Below are positions 13,902 to 23,365 of a DNA stretch of 24,410 nucleotides, piece after piece (position 1 is the first letter of the stretch; each line of letters opens with the position of its first letter). The translations under genes and the position numbers were made by a program. Source of the DNA: Enterenecus faecium (GTDB taxonomy: Bacteria > Bacillota > Clostridia > Oscillospirales > Oscillospiraceae); contig DVFO01000021.1 in the NCBI GenBank assembly GCA_018713215.1, positions 1-24,410 on the forward strand, in the 5' to 3' direction. The notes beneath the pieces are model-generated. The model ran no database searches. It was not told where the DNA came from and was given only the letters and a program-made list of their open reading frames with translations.

Positions 13902-15377
13902 TTATTGGGGATTGACGGTGTAGTTGGGAGCTTCCTTGGTGATGTAGATATCGTGGGGGTGAGACTCCCGGAGACCGGCGGCAGTGATCTGGGTGAACTG
14001 AGCCTTGGTGCGCAGCTCGTCGATGGTGCCGCAGCCGCAGTAGCCCATACCGGCCTTCAGGCCGCCCATCATCTGATAAATGGTCTCGGACACAGGTCCC
14101 TTGTAAGGCACGCGGCCTTCCACGCCCTCGGGCACCAGCTTCTTGTTGTTCTGCTGGAAGTAACGGTCCTTGGAGCCGCAGGCCATGGCGCCCAGAGAGC
14201 CCATGCCACGGTAGACCTTGAACTGACGGCCCTGGTAGACCTCGGTGTCGCCGGGGGACTCCTCGCAGCCAGCCAGCAGGGAGCCCAGCATGACCACGTT
14301 GCCGCCAGCGGCGATGGCCTTGGCGATGTCGCCGGAGAACTTGATACCGCCGTCGGCGATGATGGGCACGTCGTACTCAGCAGCCACACGGGCAGCGTCG
14401 TACACGGCGGTGATCTGAGGCACGCCGATACCAGCCACCACACGGGTGGTGCAGATGGAGCCGGGGCCGATACCGATCTTCACGCAGTCGGCGCCAGCCT
14501 CGATGAGGGCGCGAGTGCCCTCGGCGGTGGCCACGTTGCCGGCGATGAGCTGCACGTCGGGGTACAGGCTCTTGATGCGCTTGACGCAGTTGAGGATGTT
14601 CTGGGAGTGGCCGTGAGCGGAGTCCAGGCACAGCACGTCAGCGCCAGCCTCCACCAGAGCGGCCACACGGTCCAGCACGTCGGCGGTGGCGCCGATGGCG
14701 GCGCCCACCATCAGGCGGCCCTTCTCGTCACGGGCGGAGTTGGGGTACACCTGGGCCTTGTCAATGTCCTTGATGGTGATCAGGCCCTTCAGGTGGTTCT
14801 CGCTGTCCACGATGGGCAGCTTCTCGATCTTGTGGCGGCGGAGGATCTCACGGGCCTCCTGGAGGGTGGTGCCCTCGGGAGCGGTGACCAGGTGGTCCTT
14901 GGTCATCACGTTGTCAATGAGCTGAGACATGTCGGTCTCAAACTTCATATCACGGTTGGTGATGATACCAATGAGCTTGCCGTTGTCGCAGATGGGCACA
15001 CCAGAGATGCGGTACTTCGCCATCAGCTCGTCTGCCTCAGCCAGGGTATGGCCTGGGCCGAGGAAGAAGGGGTTGGTGATAACGCCGTTCTCACTGCGCT
15101 TGACCATGTCCACCTGCTCGGCCTGAGCGCCGATGGACATATTCTTGTGGATGATACCCAGACCGCCTTCCCGGGCCAGGGCGATGGCCATCCGGGACTC
15201 GGTGACCGTGTCCATGGCGGCACTCACCACAGGGATATTCAGGGTGATCTTGCGGGTGAGACGGGTGTGCAGGTCGATGTCTGCGGGGAGCACGTTGCTC
15301 TCGGCAGGAATCAGCAGCACGTCGTCGAAGGTCAGACCCATTTTTACAAATTTGTCATTGTATTGAATCTGCGACAT
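13902..15377 (-). CDS. guaB: Inosine-5'-monophosphate dehydrogenase
   Basis: 491 residues, full family length. It oxidises IMP to XMP with NAD+, the committed step to guanine nucleotides, in the cytoplasm as a tetramer or octamer. The N-terminal barrel part reads LTFDDVLLIP and VSAAMDTVTE; two CBS domains occupy about 98-212 (SGVPICDNGKLIGIITNRD and KLPIVDSENHLKGLITIKD), which in this family bind adenine or guanine nucleotides. The catalytic loop GIGPGSICTTR contains C309, and ADGGIKFSGD plus YRGMGSLGAM complete the IMP site. The ATG at 15377 has GGAGGAGTGG upstream. It is transcribed alone from a strong promoter embedded in the end of gluQ. High GC and codon use match the housekeeping flanks. 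Confidence 0.98.
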   Translation of the reverse strand: MSQIQYNDKFVKMGLTFDDVLLIPAESNVLPADIDLHTRLTRKITLNIPVVSAAMDTVTESRMAIALAREGGLGIIHKNMSIGAQAEQVDMVKRSENGVITNPFFLGPGHTLAEADELMAKYRISGVPICDNGKLIGIITNRDMKFETDMSQLIDNVMTKDHLVTAPEGTTLQEAREILRRHKIEKLPIVDSENHLKGLITIKDIDKAQVYPNSARDEKGRLMVGAAIGATADVLDRVAALVEAGADVLCLDSAHGHSQNILNCVKRIKSLYPDVQLIAGNVATAEGTRALIEAGADCVKIGIGPGSICTTRVVAGIGVPQITAVYDAARVAAEYDVPIIADGGIKFSGDIAKAIAAGGNVVMLGSLLAGCEESPGDTEVYQGRQFKVYRGMGSLGAMACGSKDRYFQQNNKKLVPEGVEGRVPYKGPVSETIYQMMGGLKAGMGYCGCGTIDELRTKAQFTQITAAGLRESHPHDIYITKEAPNYTVNPQ

Positions 15378-15410
15378 TTTACCACTCCTCCAAAATTGTA
15401 TTGATATTTT

Positions 15411-15439
15411 ATTTTACGCTCTGGAAAAAAGGGTGTCAA
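15411..15439 (-). promoter_or_regulatory. Strong sigma-A-type promoter for guaB
   Basis: Minus strand: consensus -35 TTGACA (15439-15434), 17-base spacer, -10 TAAAAT (15416-15411). The -35 box overlaps the gluQ stop codon (TGA at 15438-15436). Confidence 0.85.
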
Positions 15440-16362
15440 GTTGAACGTACAACAATGGATGTTTTCGGTACTTTTGACCAGTGGAACCGGGAAATCAGCT
15501 GGTCCGGTGTGGCACTTTTTGGCGTATCCTGCAAACCCGCCAGCCAGCCCAGCCAGCCCACCAGCTCCTGGGGCGTGTACGTTTCCCGCAGCACCCCCAT
15601 ATCCAGGTCCCGGTCGCGCTTGGATAGCCGCCGCCCCTGGGCGTCCACCAGCAGAGGCAGGTGGTAAAACTGCGGCGGCTCATACCCCAGCGTGCGGTGG
15701 AGCCACGCCTGGGCCGGGGACGAGGAGAGCAGATCACAGCCCCGCACCACGTGGCTCACTCCCATGAGGGCGTCGTCCACCACCACAGCCAGCTGATAGG
15801 CCCACACCCCGTCGGAGCGTCGGACGATGAAGTCCCCACAGTCCCGGTCCAGCTGCTGGGTGTAGGAGCCCATGTGGCCGTCCTCTATGGTAATCTTCTC
15901 TCGGGGCACTCGCACCCGGAAGGCCGGGCGTCTCCCCGCTGCCTCCAGGTCCTGCCGCTGCTGGGCCGTGAGGTGGGCGCAGCGGCCTGAATACACCACC
16001 GCCCCGTCCGAGGCGTGAGGCGCCGAAGCGGCCAGACGCTCCGCCCGGGTGCAGTAGCAGGGGTAGATAAGCCTCAGCTCTTCCAGGCGGCGGAATGCCG
16101 CCTCATAGTGGTCCCAGCGGCGGGACTGGCAGTACTCCGGCTCTAAGCCGCCCTCGTCCCAGTCCAGGCCCAGCCACTGCAAATCCTCCACCAGCTGGGC
16201 TGCCTTATCCAGAGAGCACCGCTGGGGGTCCAGGTCTTCAATGCGCAGCACCATCACCCCGCCCTGGCTGCGCACATCCAGCCAGGCCAGCAGCGCCGCC
16301 AGCAGGTTGCCCAGGTGCATCCGCCCGCTGGGACTGGGGGCAAACCGTCCCCGTACCGTCAT
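15436..16362 (-). CDS. gluQ: Glutamyl-Q tRNA(Asp) synthetase
   Basis: 308 residues, the length of GluQ-RS rather than of full glutamyl-tRNA synthetase, since the anticodon-binding half is absent. The family activates glutamate and attaches it to queuosine at position 34 of tRNA(Asp). Landmarks: RFAPSPSGRMHLGN (HIGH-type motif, 16-19), the zinc-binding cysteines CYC with a later YSGRC, and RLSKRD (KMSKS counterpart). The ATG at 16362 is chosen because AGGAGAG precedes it; the frame is open 57 bases further. It follows the ftsZ terminator and I found no convincing promoter of its own. Function implies that queuosine-modified tRNA(Asp) is made or salvaged in this organism; no queuosine genes are in view. 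Confidence 0.92.
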   Translation of the reverse strand: MTVRGRFAPSPSGRMHLGNLLAALLAWLDVRSQGGVMVLRIEDLDPQRCSLDKAAQLVEDLQWLGLDWDEGGLEPEYCQSRRWDHYEAAFRRLEELRLIYPCYCTRAERLAASAPHASDGAVVYSGRCAHLTAQQRQDLEAAGRRPAFRVRVPREKITIEDGHMGSYTQQLDRDCGDFIVRRSDGVWAYQLAVVVDDALMGVSHVVRGCDLLSSSPAQAWLHRTLGYEPPQFYHLPLLVDAQGRRLSKRDRDLDMGVLRETYTPQELVGWLGWLAGLQDTPKSATPDQLISRFHWSKVPKTSIVVRST

Positions 16363-16383
16363 GGTCCATCTCTCCTGTTGATA

Positions 16384-16422
16384 AAATAGCGCTCGTGCCG
16401 CTGCAAAAAGCAGCGGCACGAG
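16384..16422 (-). terminator. Intrinsic terminator downstream of ftsZ
   Basis: Perfect 13-base-pair stem CTCGTGCCGCTGC (16392-16404) and its complement (16410-16422), 5-base loop. The minus-strand sequence after it is T-rich (CGCTATTTTATC). It starts 10 bases after the ftsZ stop; the gluQ ribosome binding site follows closely. Confidence 0.85.
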
Positions 16423-16432
16423 TGAATATGGA

Positions 16433-17479
<1,047 letters not shown>

Positions 17480-17551
17480 AAATATGACCCTCCTATATCC
17501 AAAACAGTTTGTGTCAATGCCTGCAATAATCCAGACTACAAATCACATTTT

Positions 17552-17580
17552 ATTTTAGCGGCTTTTCCTCACGGGGTCAA
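17552..17580 (-). promoter_or_regulatory. Sigma-A-type promoter for ftsZ
   Basis: Minus strand: -35 TTGACC (17580-17575), 17-base spacer, -10 TAAAAT (17557-17552). The leader would be about 65 bases. A hairpin-forming stretch (TGCAAAAAAACTTGCA, around 17589-17604) lies just upstream. Confidence 0.75.
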
Positions 17581-17642
17581 TAGTGAAATGCAAGTTTTTT
17601 TGCAGAATTTTGTCGCGTCCTTTTGGCAGTTCCAGCCAATAA

Positions 17643-17687
17643 AACGAAAAAAGCCCCCACCCCGCACACATGGGCGGGATGGGGACT
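17643..17687 (-). terminator. Intrinsic terminator of the division/cell wall operon, after ftsQ
   Basis: 14-base-pair stem (17652-17665 with 17674-17687, two G-U pairs) with an 8-base loop, followed on the minus strand by six T. It begins 8 bases after the ftsQ stop and ends the long operon that starts outside the window. Confidence 0.85.
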
Positions 17688-17695
17688 CATGGGTC

Positions 17696-18610
17696 TCACG
17701 CTTCTGGGGTGGCAGAGGGCTCCGGGGACGCCGAGGCTGCGGGCTCTGTGGAGGCCGAAGGCTCAGGGTCCGGAGACTGGGAGGCCGCAGGGTCCGGAGC
17801 GTCCGAAGCTGTGGCGTCCGGGTCCTGGCTGGGCTCGGGCTGGGCGGACTGCTTGGGGTTTTGGACAAACACCTTGTTGTCAGAAACGGTGAAGTCAAAC
17901 ACCCGGGCCTCACCCTGGGGCAGCTTGCCGCTGTCCAAAGCCGCCTGGAACAGGTTGAGCATCTGGGCATAGTCCCCGTGGAGGGGGAACCGCAGCTGAT
18001 GGATGCCGTAGTTGACCAGAATGGAAGAGGCTGCCGAGCAGTCAAACTGGGTACACTGGCTCAGCTTCCCCGCCTGGTCCAAGGCCTCCATCAGAGGGAC
18101 GATGGCCTCCCCCTTGGACTGGTCCGCTTCGCTGACCTGCATGGGCTGGCCCGCCTGGGGGTCCACCACCTCCAGGCCCACAATGGCAATGCCCTGGTTT
18201 TGGTTGGTGGTCTCCAGCAGGTAGCCGTCGGAGGCCATGAGCCATTGGCGGCCATTGCCTTCCACGGTGGCGGCCACCGTGCGCTCCACCACCTGGAGGG
18301 TCACCTTGTCCGGGAAGGTGTGGTCCAGCACCACCCGCTGGACATAGGGCAGCTTGCTGCCCACCAGCTGGTTGATCTGCCAGGTCCACAGGGTCACCAG
18401 GTTATCCCCCATCTCGATCTCCGAGGCGTCAATGATCTCCTGGGGGGTGTAGTGGGAGTTGCCCTCTACCTTCACCTCATTGACGCGGAAGAAGATGACA
18501 CAGGCGGTGACCATGGCTGCTGCCACTGCCACCAGAGAGATCAATTTATAGAAAAACCGAAACCGGCCTCGGCGCCTGGTGCGCCGGGGGTGCTTCCGCT
18601 CACGTGCCAT
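17696..18610 (-). CDS. ftsQ: Cell division protein FtsQ/DivIB with acidic proline-rich tail
   Basis: 304 residues. A basic cytoplasmic N-terminus (RERKHPRRTRRRGR) precedes one membrane helix (about 22-41), a POTRA domain (about 42-112, FRVNEVKVEGNSHYTPQEII) and the beta domain up to about 250. FtsQ/DivIB bridges early and late divisome proteins (FtsL and FtsB/DivIC) on the outer face. Residues 252-304 are a low-complexity tail of Pro, Ser, Ala, Asp and Glu with short repeats like SPDPEPSA, probably disordered. The ATG at 18610 has an AGAGGTGATT ribosome binding site and lies 23 bases after the murA stop. Last gene of the operon. The tail is longer than the core function needs; its role is unknown. 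Confidence 0.92.
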   Translation of the reverse strand: MARERKHPRRTRRRGRFRFFYKLISLVAVAAAMVTACVIFFRVNEVKVEGNSHYTPQEIIDASEIEMGDNLVTLWTWQINQLVGSKLPYVQRVVLDHTFPDKVTLQVVERTVAATVEGNGRQWLMASDGYLLETTNQNQGIAIVGLEVVDPQAGQPMQVSEADQSKGEAIVPLMEALDQAGKLSQCTQFDCSAASSILVNYGIHQLRFPLHGDYAQMLNLFQAALDSGKLPQGEARVFDFTVSDNKVFVQNPKQSAQPEPSQDPDATASDAPDPAASQSPDPEPSASTEPAASASPEPSATPEA

Positions 18611-18633
18611 GCCAAATCACCTCTGTGGTAAAT

Positions 18634-19887
18634 TTATCTGCGCTGTATCTGGGCCCCCAGGCGGTTGAACATCTCCTCCAGGCGCTCATAGCCCCGGTCG
18701 ATGTGTTCTACGCCCCGCAGCTGGGTCTCACCCTGGGCTCCCAGGGCGGCTACAGCCAGTGCGCCACCGCCCCGCAGGTCGGTGGCGGACACTTGGGCCC
18801 CATGGAGCCGCTTCACTCCCCGCACCCACGCCCCTTGGCCGTGGAGGGAGATATCCGCTCCCATCTCCCGCAATTCCGGCACATGGCCGAAGCGGCGGGA
18901 GAACATCGTCTCTTGAAAAATGGTGGTGCCCCGGGCGGTGGCAAAGGCCGCCATCACCGGAGCCTGGGCGTCGGTGGGAAAGCCCGGATAGGGGGCAGTG
19001 GCCACCGGCCCCACCGACTTCATGGGGATATCTCCCCTACGGCAAAACCAGATGCGGCCCGGTGCGCTACGCACCCGGCATCCCCCCTGCTCAAACAGCT
19101 GGAGCACCGTGGACAGGTGCCGCCAGTCCACGCCCTGGAGCTCCACCTCTCCCCCTGCCGCCGCCACCCCGGACAGCAGAGTGGCCGCCACAATGCGGTC
19201 GCCCAAAATGGAGATCGCTCCGCCGTGGAGGGGTCGCCCACCCCGGACGGTGATGACGCTGCCTCCGGCACCCGTCACCTCACCGCCCAGGGCGTTGAGA
19301 AACTGCTGGAGCTGGACAATCTCCGGCTCCCGGGCGGCGTTGACAATGGTGGTGTCCTCCACCGCCCCTGCCCCGCACAACATGGCATTTTCCGTGGCCC
19401 CCACGCTGGGGAATCTCAAGGTCACCACCCCACCCCGGGGACGGCCCCGGCAGGTGATGGTGCCGTCTTGCTCCTCCACCTGGCACCCCATGGCCCGCAG
19501 GGCCTCCAGGTGCAGGTCGATGGGCCGAGGGCCCAGCTCACACCCGCCGGGATAGGTGAGGGTGGCCTCCCCCATCCGGGCGGCCAGAGGGCCCAGAAAC
19601 ATAATGGAGGACCGCATGGCCCGCATACGGCCCTCGTCAATGGCGGTGCCCGAGGCTTGCCCGGCATCCACCACCAGTTCCTCCCCCTCCCAGCGGCAGC
19701 TGGCCCCCAGGTGTTGGAGGATGTCCACGGCGGCGTCCACATCGGACAGGCGGGGACAGTTGCGAATCGCCACTGGCTGGGGGGCCAGCAGACACCCCGC
19801 CAAAACCGGGAGCACACTGTTTTTCGCCCCCTGGACCCGCCATGCCCCCTCCAGTGGGGCGCCGCCCTGTATGTACATGACGCTCAT
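18634..19887 (-). CDS. murA: UDP-N-acetylglucosamine 1-carboxyvinyltransferase
   Basis: 417 residues. It transfers enolpyruvate from PEP to UDP-GlcNAc, the first committed step of peptidoglycan synthesis, in the cytoplasm. Key residues in E. coli-like positions: K22-N23 (GAKNSVLP), catalytic C116 in GGCELGPRPIDLH, and D306 in PTDAQAP. C116 is the residue alkylated by fosfomycin; because it is Cys and not Asp, the enzyme should be of the sensitive type (inference). The ATG at 19887 has GGGAGG 7 bases upstream; an in-frame GTG at 19917 lacks that support. It lies between murG and ftsQ. Many Firmicutes have two murA copies, so this may be one of a pair. Confidence 0.95.
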   Translation of the reverse strand: MSVMYIQGGAPLEGAWRVQGAKNSVLPVLAGCLLAPQPVAIRNCPRLSDVDAAVDILQHLGASCRWEGEELVVDAGQASGTAIDEGRMRAMRSSIMFLGPLAARMGEATLTYPGGCELGPRPIDLHLEALRAMGCQVEEQDGTITCRGRPRGGVVTLRFPSVGATENAMLCGAGAVEDTTIVNAAREPEIVQLQQFLNALGGEVTGAGGSVITVRGGRPLHGGAISILGDRIVAATLLSGVAAAGGEVELQGVDWRHLSTVLQLFEQGGCRVRSAPGRIWFCRRGDIPMKSVGPVATAPYPGFPTDAQAPVMAAFATARGTTIFQETMFSRRFGHVPELREMGADISLHGQGAWVRGVKRLHGAQVSATDLRGGGALAVAALGAQGETQLRGVEHIDRGYERLEEMFNRLGAQIQRR

Positions 19888-19943
19888 GAAAACGCCTCCC
19901 TTTCCTTCCATTGGCACATTCTATGAAAGAAAAGGGAAAAGGG

Positions 19944-21053
19944 TTAAAGAAGCTCCATCAGAGCCTTGTAGATGTCCTCTGCTGCCCGGGGAGTGGCCAG
20001 CTCCTTCATAGCCCGGCTCATCTCCCGGCGCTTGTCGGCGTTGGCCAGCAGGGATACGGCGGTGTCGTACACGCTCTGGCCGGAACAGTTTTTCTCCTCC
20101 AGTAGCTCCGCCGCCCCACGGTCCGCCAACACCTTGGCGTTTTTGAACTGATGGTTGGCGGCCACATAGGGAGAGGGCACCAGCACCGCAGGCTTGCCCA
20201 TGGCGGTGAGCTCGCCCAGGGTGGATGCCCCGGCCCGGCAGATCACCAGGTCGGCGGCTGCCATCACCGTGGGCATGTTGTCAATGTAGGGGCGGACCTC
20301 CTGGTCCGTCACCGACACGCCCCGCTCTTTGAGGTGCTGGGCCATGGTCTCATAGTCCCGGCCACCGCTGTGGATGTAGTGGAAGGGTCTGCCCTCCTCC
20401 ACCCACCGCTGCACGAAGTCCTCGGTCATGAGATTCATGTCCCGGGCCCCCTGGGACCCCCAGAAGGACACCACCAGAGGCTTGTCGTCGGTGATGCGCA
20501 GTTCCCGCCGGGCCTGGGCCCGGTCCAGGCGGAAAAAGGCACCCCGCACCGGGGTACCTGTCACCGCCACCTTTTTGGCGTGGGTATAGTACTCCGCCGC
20601 CTCAGGGAAGCCCACCATCACCAGGTCCACCCGCTTGGCCAGCACCCGAGTGGTGAGGCCGGGAAAGGCGTTGGACTCGTGAATGGCGGTGGGGATGCCC
20701 ATGCGGGTGGCCTCCCGCACAGCGGGGAACGAGGCATAGCCTCCGGTGCCCACCACCAGGTCAGGCTTAAACTGTCGCAAAATCCGGGAGGCCTGCCACT
20801 GCCCCACCGGCACTTTAAACACGCTTTTGAAGTTGTGGCGGATGATCTTCCAACTCAGCTGCCGCTCGAAGGTGGACACCTTCACACAGCGGATGGGGTA
20901 TCCCGCCTGCTCCACCAATCGCTTTTCCATCCCCTTCTCGGCCCCCACAAAGAGGACTTGGCAGCCGGGATGGTATTTTTCAAAGGTCTGGGCCACGGCC
21001 AGGGCCGGGTTGACGTGCCCTGCCGTGCCGCCGCAGGTAAACAGTACCTTCAT
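19944..21053 (-). CDS. murG: UDP-N-acetylglucosamine--lipid I GlcNAc transferase (MurG)
   Basis: 369 residues. It adds GlcNAc to lipid I to make lipid II at the inner face of the membrane (GT28 family). Landmarks: N-terminal G-loop GGTAGHVNPALA (8-19), TGGYASFPA, HESNAFPG, the second-domain G-loop FWGSQGARDMN (first Gly of the usual GGSQGA replaced by Trp), and the UDP-GlcNAc-binding CRAGASTLGEL with PYVAANHQFKNA. The ATG at 21053 follows AGGAGGGGGAG. It starts 10 bases after the ftsW stop, consistent with co-transcription and close expression of the flippase-polymerase set. No other oddity seen. Confidence 0.97.
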   Translation of the reverse strand: MKVLFTCGGTAGHVNPALAVAQTFEKYHPGCQVLFVGAEKGMEKRLVEQAGYPIRCVKVSTFERQLSWKIIRHNFKSVFKVPVGQWQASRILRQFKPDLVVGTGGYASFPAVREATRMGIPTAIHESNAFPGLTTRVLAKRVDLVMVGFPEAAEYYTHAKKVAVTGTPVRGAFFRLDRAQARRELRITDDKPLVVSFWGSQGARDMNLMTEDFVQRWVEEGRPFHYIHSGGRDYETMAQHLKERGVSVTDQEVRPYIDNMPTVMAAADLVICRAGASTLGELTAMGKPAVLVPSPYVAANHQFKNAKVLADRGAAELLEEKNCSGQSVYDTAVSLLANADKRREMSRAMKELATPRAAEDIYKALMELL

Positions 21054-21063
21054 GCTCCCCCTC

Positions 21064-22290
21064 CTACTCTTCCTTTGGCGCCACGATTTGCCTGGACACC
21101 GCTAAGATCAGGCCCACTTCCGCCAACTGCACCACCAGGGCGGTGCCGCCGTAGCTGAAGAAGGGCAGCGAGATACCGGTGGTGGGCAGAGCGCCGGTGA
21201 CCACGCCGATGTTCAGGATAACCTGGGCCGCCAGCTGGGTGTTGACACCCACAATCATCAGGCTGCCGAAGCGGTCCCGGGCGTGGAGGGCCAGCCAATA
21301 GCCCCGAATGATGAGCAGGGCGAAGAGGATAATGATGAGGCAGGCGCCGATGAGCCCCAGCTCCTCACAGACAATGGCGAACACAAAGTCGTTGTGCTCC
21401 TCGGGGAGGAACATGTACTTCTGACGGCTGTTGCCCAGCCCGGTGCCCAGCAGGCCGCCGGAACCGATGGCGATCTGGGACTGCCACAGCTGATAGCCGT
21501 CTCCCCGCAGGTCGCTGCCGGGGTTGAGCCAGGACTGCATACGGGCGGTCATGTACTCGGTCTGGGTGATGAGAAAGAGCAGCGCCGCACCCACGGCAGC
21601 GCCGCCGCCTACAAACCAGTACAGCCGGATGCCCGAGGCGAACAGCACCGCCGCCGCCCCCGAGCACACCAGAATCATACCGGACATGTGGGGCTGCTTG
21701 TAGAGCAAGAAGAGGATCAGCAGCAGAATCACCGCGTAGGGAATCAGCTCCAGCAGGCCGATGTTCTCGGCAAACTCTCCCATGCGGCCCCGGAGGGTAC
21801 GCCGGTTCCACTTCTTAGGGGGCGCTTTGATCTGGTCCTTCCGCTTGGACAGCCGGGCGGCAAAGAACAGAATCACCGCCACCTTCACCAGCTCGGAGGG
21901 CTGGAAGGAGAAGCCGATGTCCAGCCAGCGCCGTGCGCCGTTACTGGTTCGTCCCAGAGGGGTAAAGACCAGAATCAGCAGGAAGATACTGCCCGCAAGG
22001 GCGGGTACAGACAGCCCCCGCCACCACTGGTAGTCGATTTTCGACACGATATACATGCCGACCACACCTGCCACGGCAAACTTCAGCTGTCCCAAAAAGT
22101 AGTAATAGGGGTTGCCTCCTGTCTTCACGCTGGGGTCCAGGTCGTAGTAGGCAGAAGCATAGGAGGCCGAGAGCAGCATAACCAGGCCGATGGCCGTCAG
22201 CAGCAGCACCAGGGCCAGGTAGGGCAGGTCCAGCGGCCCCCGGGCCAGCTGCTGCTCTATGGTGAGATCTCGTTTGGCTATTTTGCGCAC
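21064..22290 (-). CDS. ftsW: Septal peptidoglycan polymerase FtsW (SEDS family)
   Basis: 408 residues, with about ten hydrophobic helices. SEDS proteins polymerise lipid II into glycan strands with a cognate class B PBP; the PBP encoded upstream in this operon is the natural partner. Landmarks: the family segment GARRWLDIGFSFQPSELVK, the large extracellular loop, and FLPEEHNDFVFAIVCEELG with the essential acidic residue D301, then PTTGISLPFFSYGGTALV. FtsW is preferred to RodA because of the cell wall and division context, although sequence alone separates them poorly. The start is GTG at 22290, with GGAGG 7 bases upstream. The 57-base gap after mraY contains only a weak hairpin. Confidence 0.93.
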   Translation of the reverse strand: MRKIAKRDLTIEQQLARGPLDLPYLALVLLLTAIGLVMLLSASYASAYYDLDPSVKTGGNPYYYFLGQLKFAVAGVVGMYIVSKIDYQWWRGLSVPALAGSIFLLILVFTPLGRTSNGARRWLDIGFSFQPSELVKVAVILFFAARLSKRKDQIKAPPKKWNRRTLRGRMGEFAENIGLLELIPYAVILLLILFLLYKQPHMSGMILVCSGAAAVLFASGIRLYWFVGGGAAVGAALLFLITQTEYMTARMQSWLNPGSDLRGDGYQLWQSQIAIGSGGLLGTGLGNSRQKYMFLPEEHNDFVFAIVCEELGLIGACLIIILFALLIIRGYWLALHARDRFGSLMIVGVNTQLAAQVILNIGVVTGALPTTGISLPFFSYGGTALVVQLAEVGLILAVSRQIVAPKEE

Positions 22291-22347
22291 GGGTGCGCCT
22301 CCTTCCCGGAAAGAAAAATGCGAAGTAGGGCCTGGAGTCAGGTCCCG

Positions 22348-23334
22348 TTACACGCCGTAGCGGTACATCACGCCGGCAAAGGCCAGCAGACAGAAGGCCA
22401 CGGTGATGGCGGTAAAGGTGAGCACAATGCGCACCTCGCTCCACCCACCCAGCTCCAGGTGGTGGTGGAGGGGGGCCATACGGAAAATACGCTTGCCGTG
22501 GGTGAGCTTGAAGTAGCTCACCTGGATGATATCGCTCATGGTCTCAGCGATGTAGATGATACCCACGGGGATGAGGATGAGGGGTGCGTCCACGGCGAAG
22601 GCCATGCCGCACACGGCGCCGCCCAAAAACAGGGAGCCGGTATCCCCCATGAACACCTTGGCGGGATAGAAATTGTAAAGGAGGAAGCCCAGAATGCCTC
22701 CGGCCAGAGCGGCGGCAAAGGCCCCCACGCTGCCCTTATCCCACCAGGCAGCCAGCAGGGAGAAGAAGATGGCCACGGGCAGGGTCACAGAGCCCGCCAG
22801 GCCGTCCAGGCCGTCGGTGAGGTTCACCGAGTTGACACAGCCCACCAGCACGAAGGCGGCAAACACCAGGTACACCGCCCAGGGCAGAGGGATGTCGATG
22901 TTGGCAAAGGGGACGTACAGGTTGGGGGAGAGATAGCCGAAATTGCGCATCAGAGCCAGGAAGGCCACGGACACGGCCAGCTGCAGCAGCAGCTTCCACC
23001 CGGCGGTGAGGCCGGTGTTCTCATGCTTACGCACCTTGGCAAAGTCGTCGATGAAGCCGATGCCCCCGTATACCAGGGCCAGGCCCAGCACGATGAGGGC
23101 GGAATAGTCTCCGCTCATCAGGTCCTTCCAACAGAAGATCAGCACCGCCACCGTGATGCCCACCATAAACATAATACCGCCCATGGTGGGGGTACCCTGC
23201 TTGGTCATGTGCCAGTTGGGGCCAATCTCTTTGATGGATTGGCCGGCCTTCATGGCCCGGAGGACGGGAATCAGAAACTTACCCACCACCGCAGTGACCA
23301 GAAAGGCGGTTGCCGCCGCTGCGAAACTCATCAT
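22348..23334 (-). CDS. mraY: Phospho-N-acetylmuramoyl-pentapeptide transferase (MraY)
   Basis: 328 residues, polytopic membrane enzyme. It moves phospho-MurNAc-pentapeptide onto undecaprenyl phosphate, giving lipid I. The signature motifs are all present: DDFAK (D96-D97), NLTDGLDGLAG (from 171), FMGDTGSLFLGG (D231) and MAPLHHHLELGGW (H290-H292). The ATG at 23334 has GGAGG 10 bases upstream; a second ATG follows at once. It lies 31 bases after the truncated Mur-ligase-like gene. The usual following gene, murD, is missing and ftsW comes directly next. Confidence 0.97.
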   Translation of the reverse strand: MMSFAAAATAFLVTAVVGKFLIPVLRAMKAGQSIKEIGPNWHMTKQGTPTMGGIMFMVGITVAVLIFCWKDLMSGDYSALIVLGLALVYGGIGFIDDFAKVRKHENTGLTAGWKLLLQLAVSVAFLALMRNFGYLSPNLYVPFANIDIPLPWAVYLVFAAFVLVGCVNSVNLTDGLDGLAGSVTLPVAIFFSLLAAWWDKGSVGAFAAALAGGILGFLLYNFYPAKVFMGDTGSLFLGGAVCGMAFAVDAPLILIPVGIIYIAETMSDIIQVSYFKLTHGKRIFRMAPLHHHLELGGWSEVRIVLTFTAITVAFCLLAFAGVMYRYGV

Positions 23335-23365
23335 GGTTTATTAACCTCCACTCTCTCTTTTGTAT

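Noticed and set aside
17480..17510. Second ftsZ promoter (TTGACA near 17500)
   Set aside because: The nearest -10-like box is only about 14 bases away and overlaps the ribosome binding site.
22328..22346. Hairpin after mraY (GGGCCTG / CAGGTCCC)
   Set aside because: Seven pairs with a bulge and no adjacent U-tract; ftsW follows closely, so a working terminator is unlikely.
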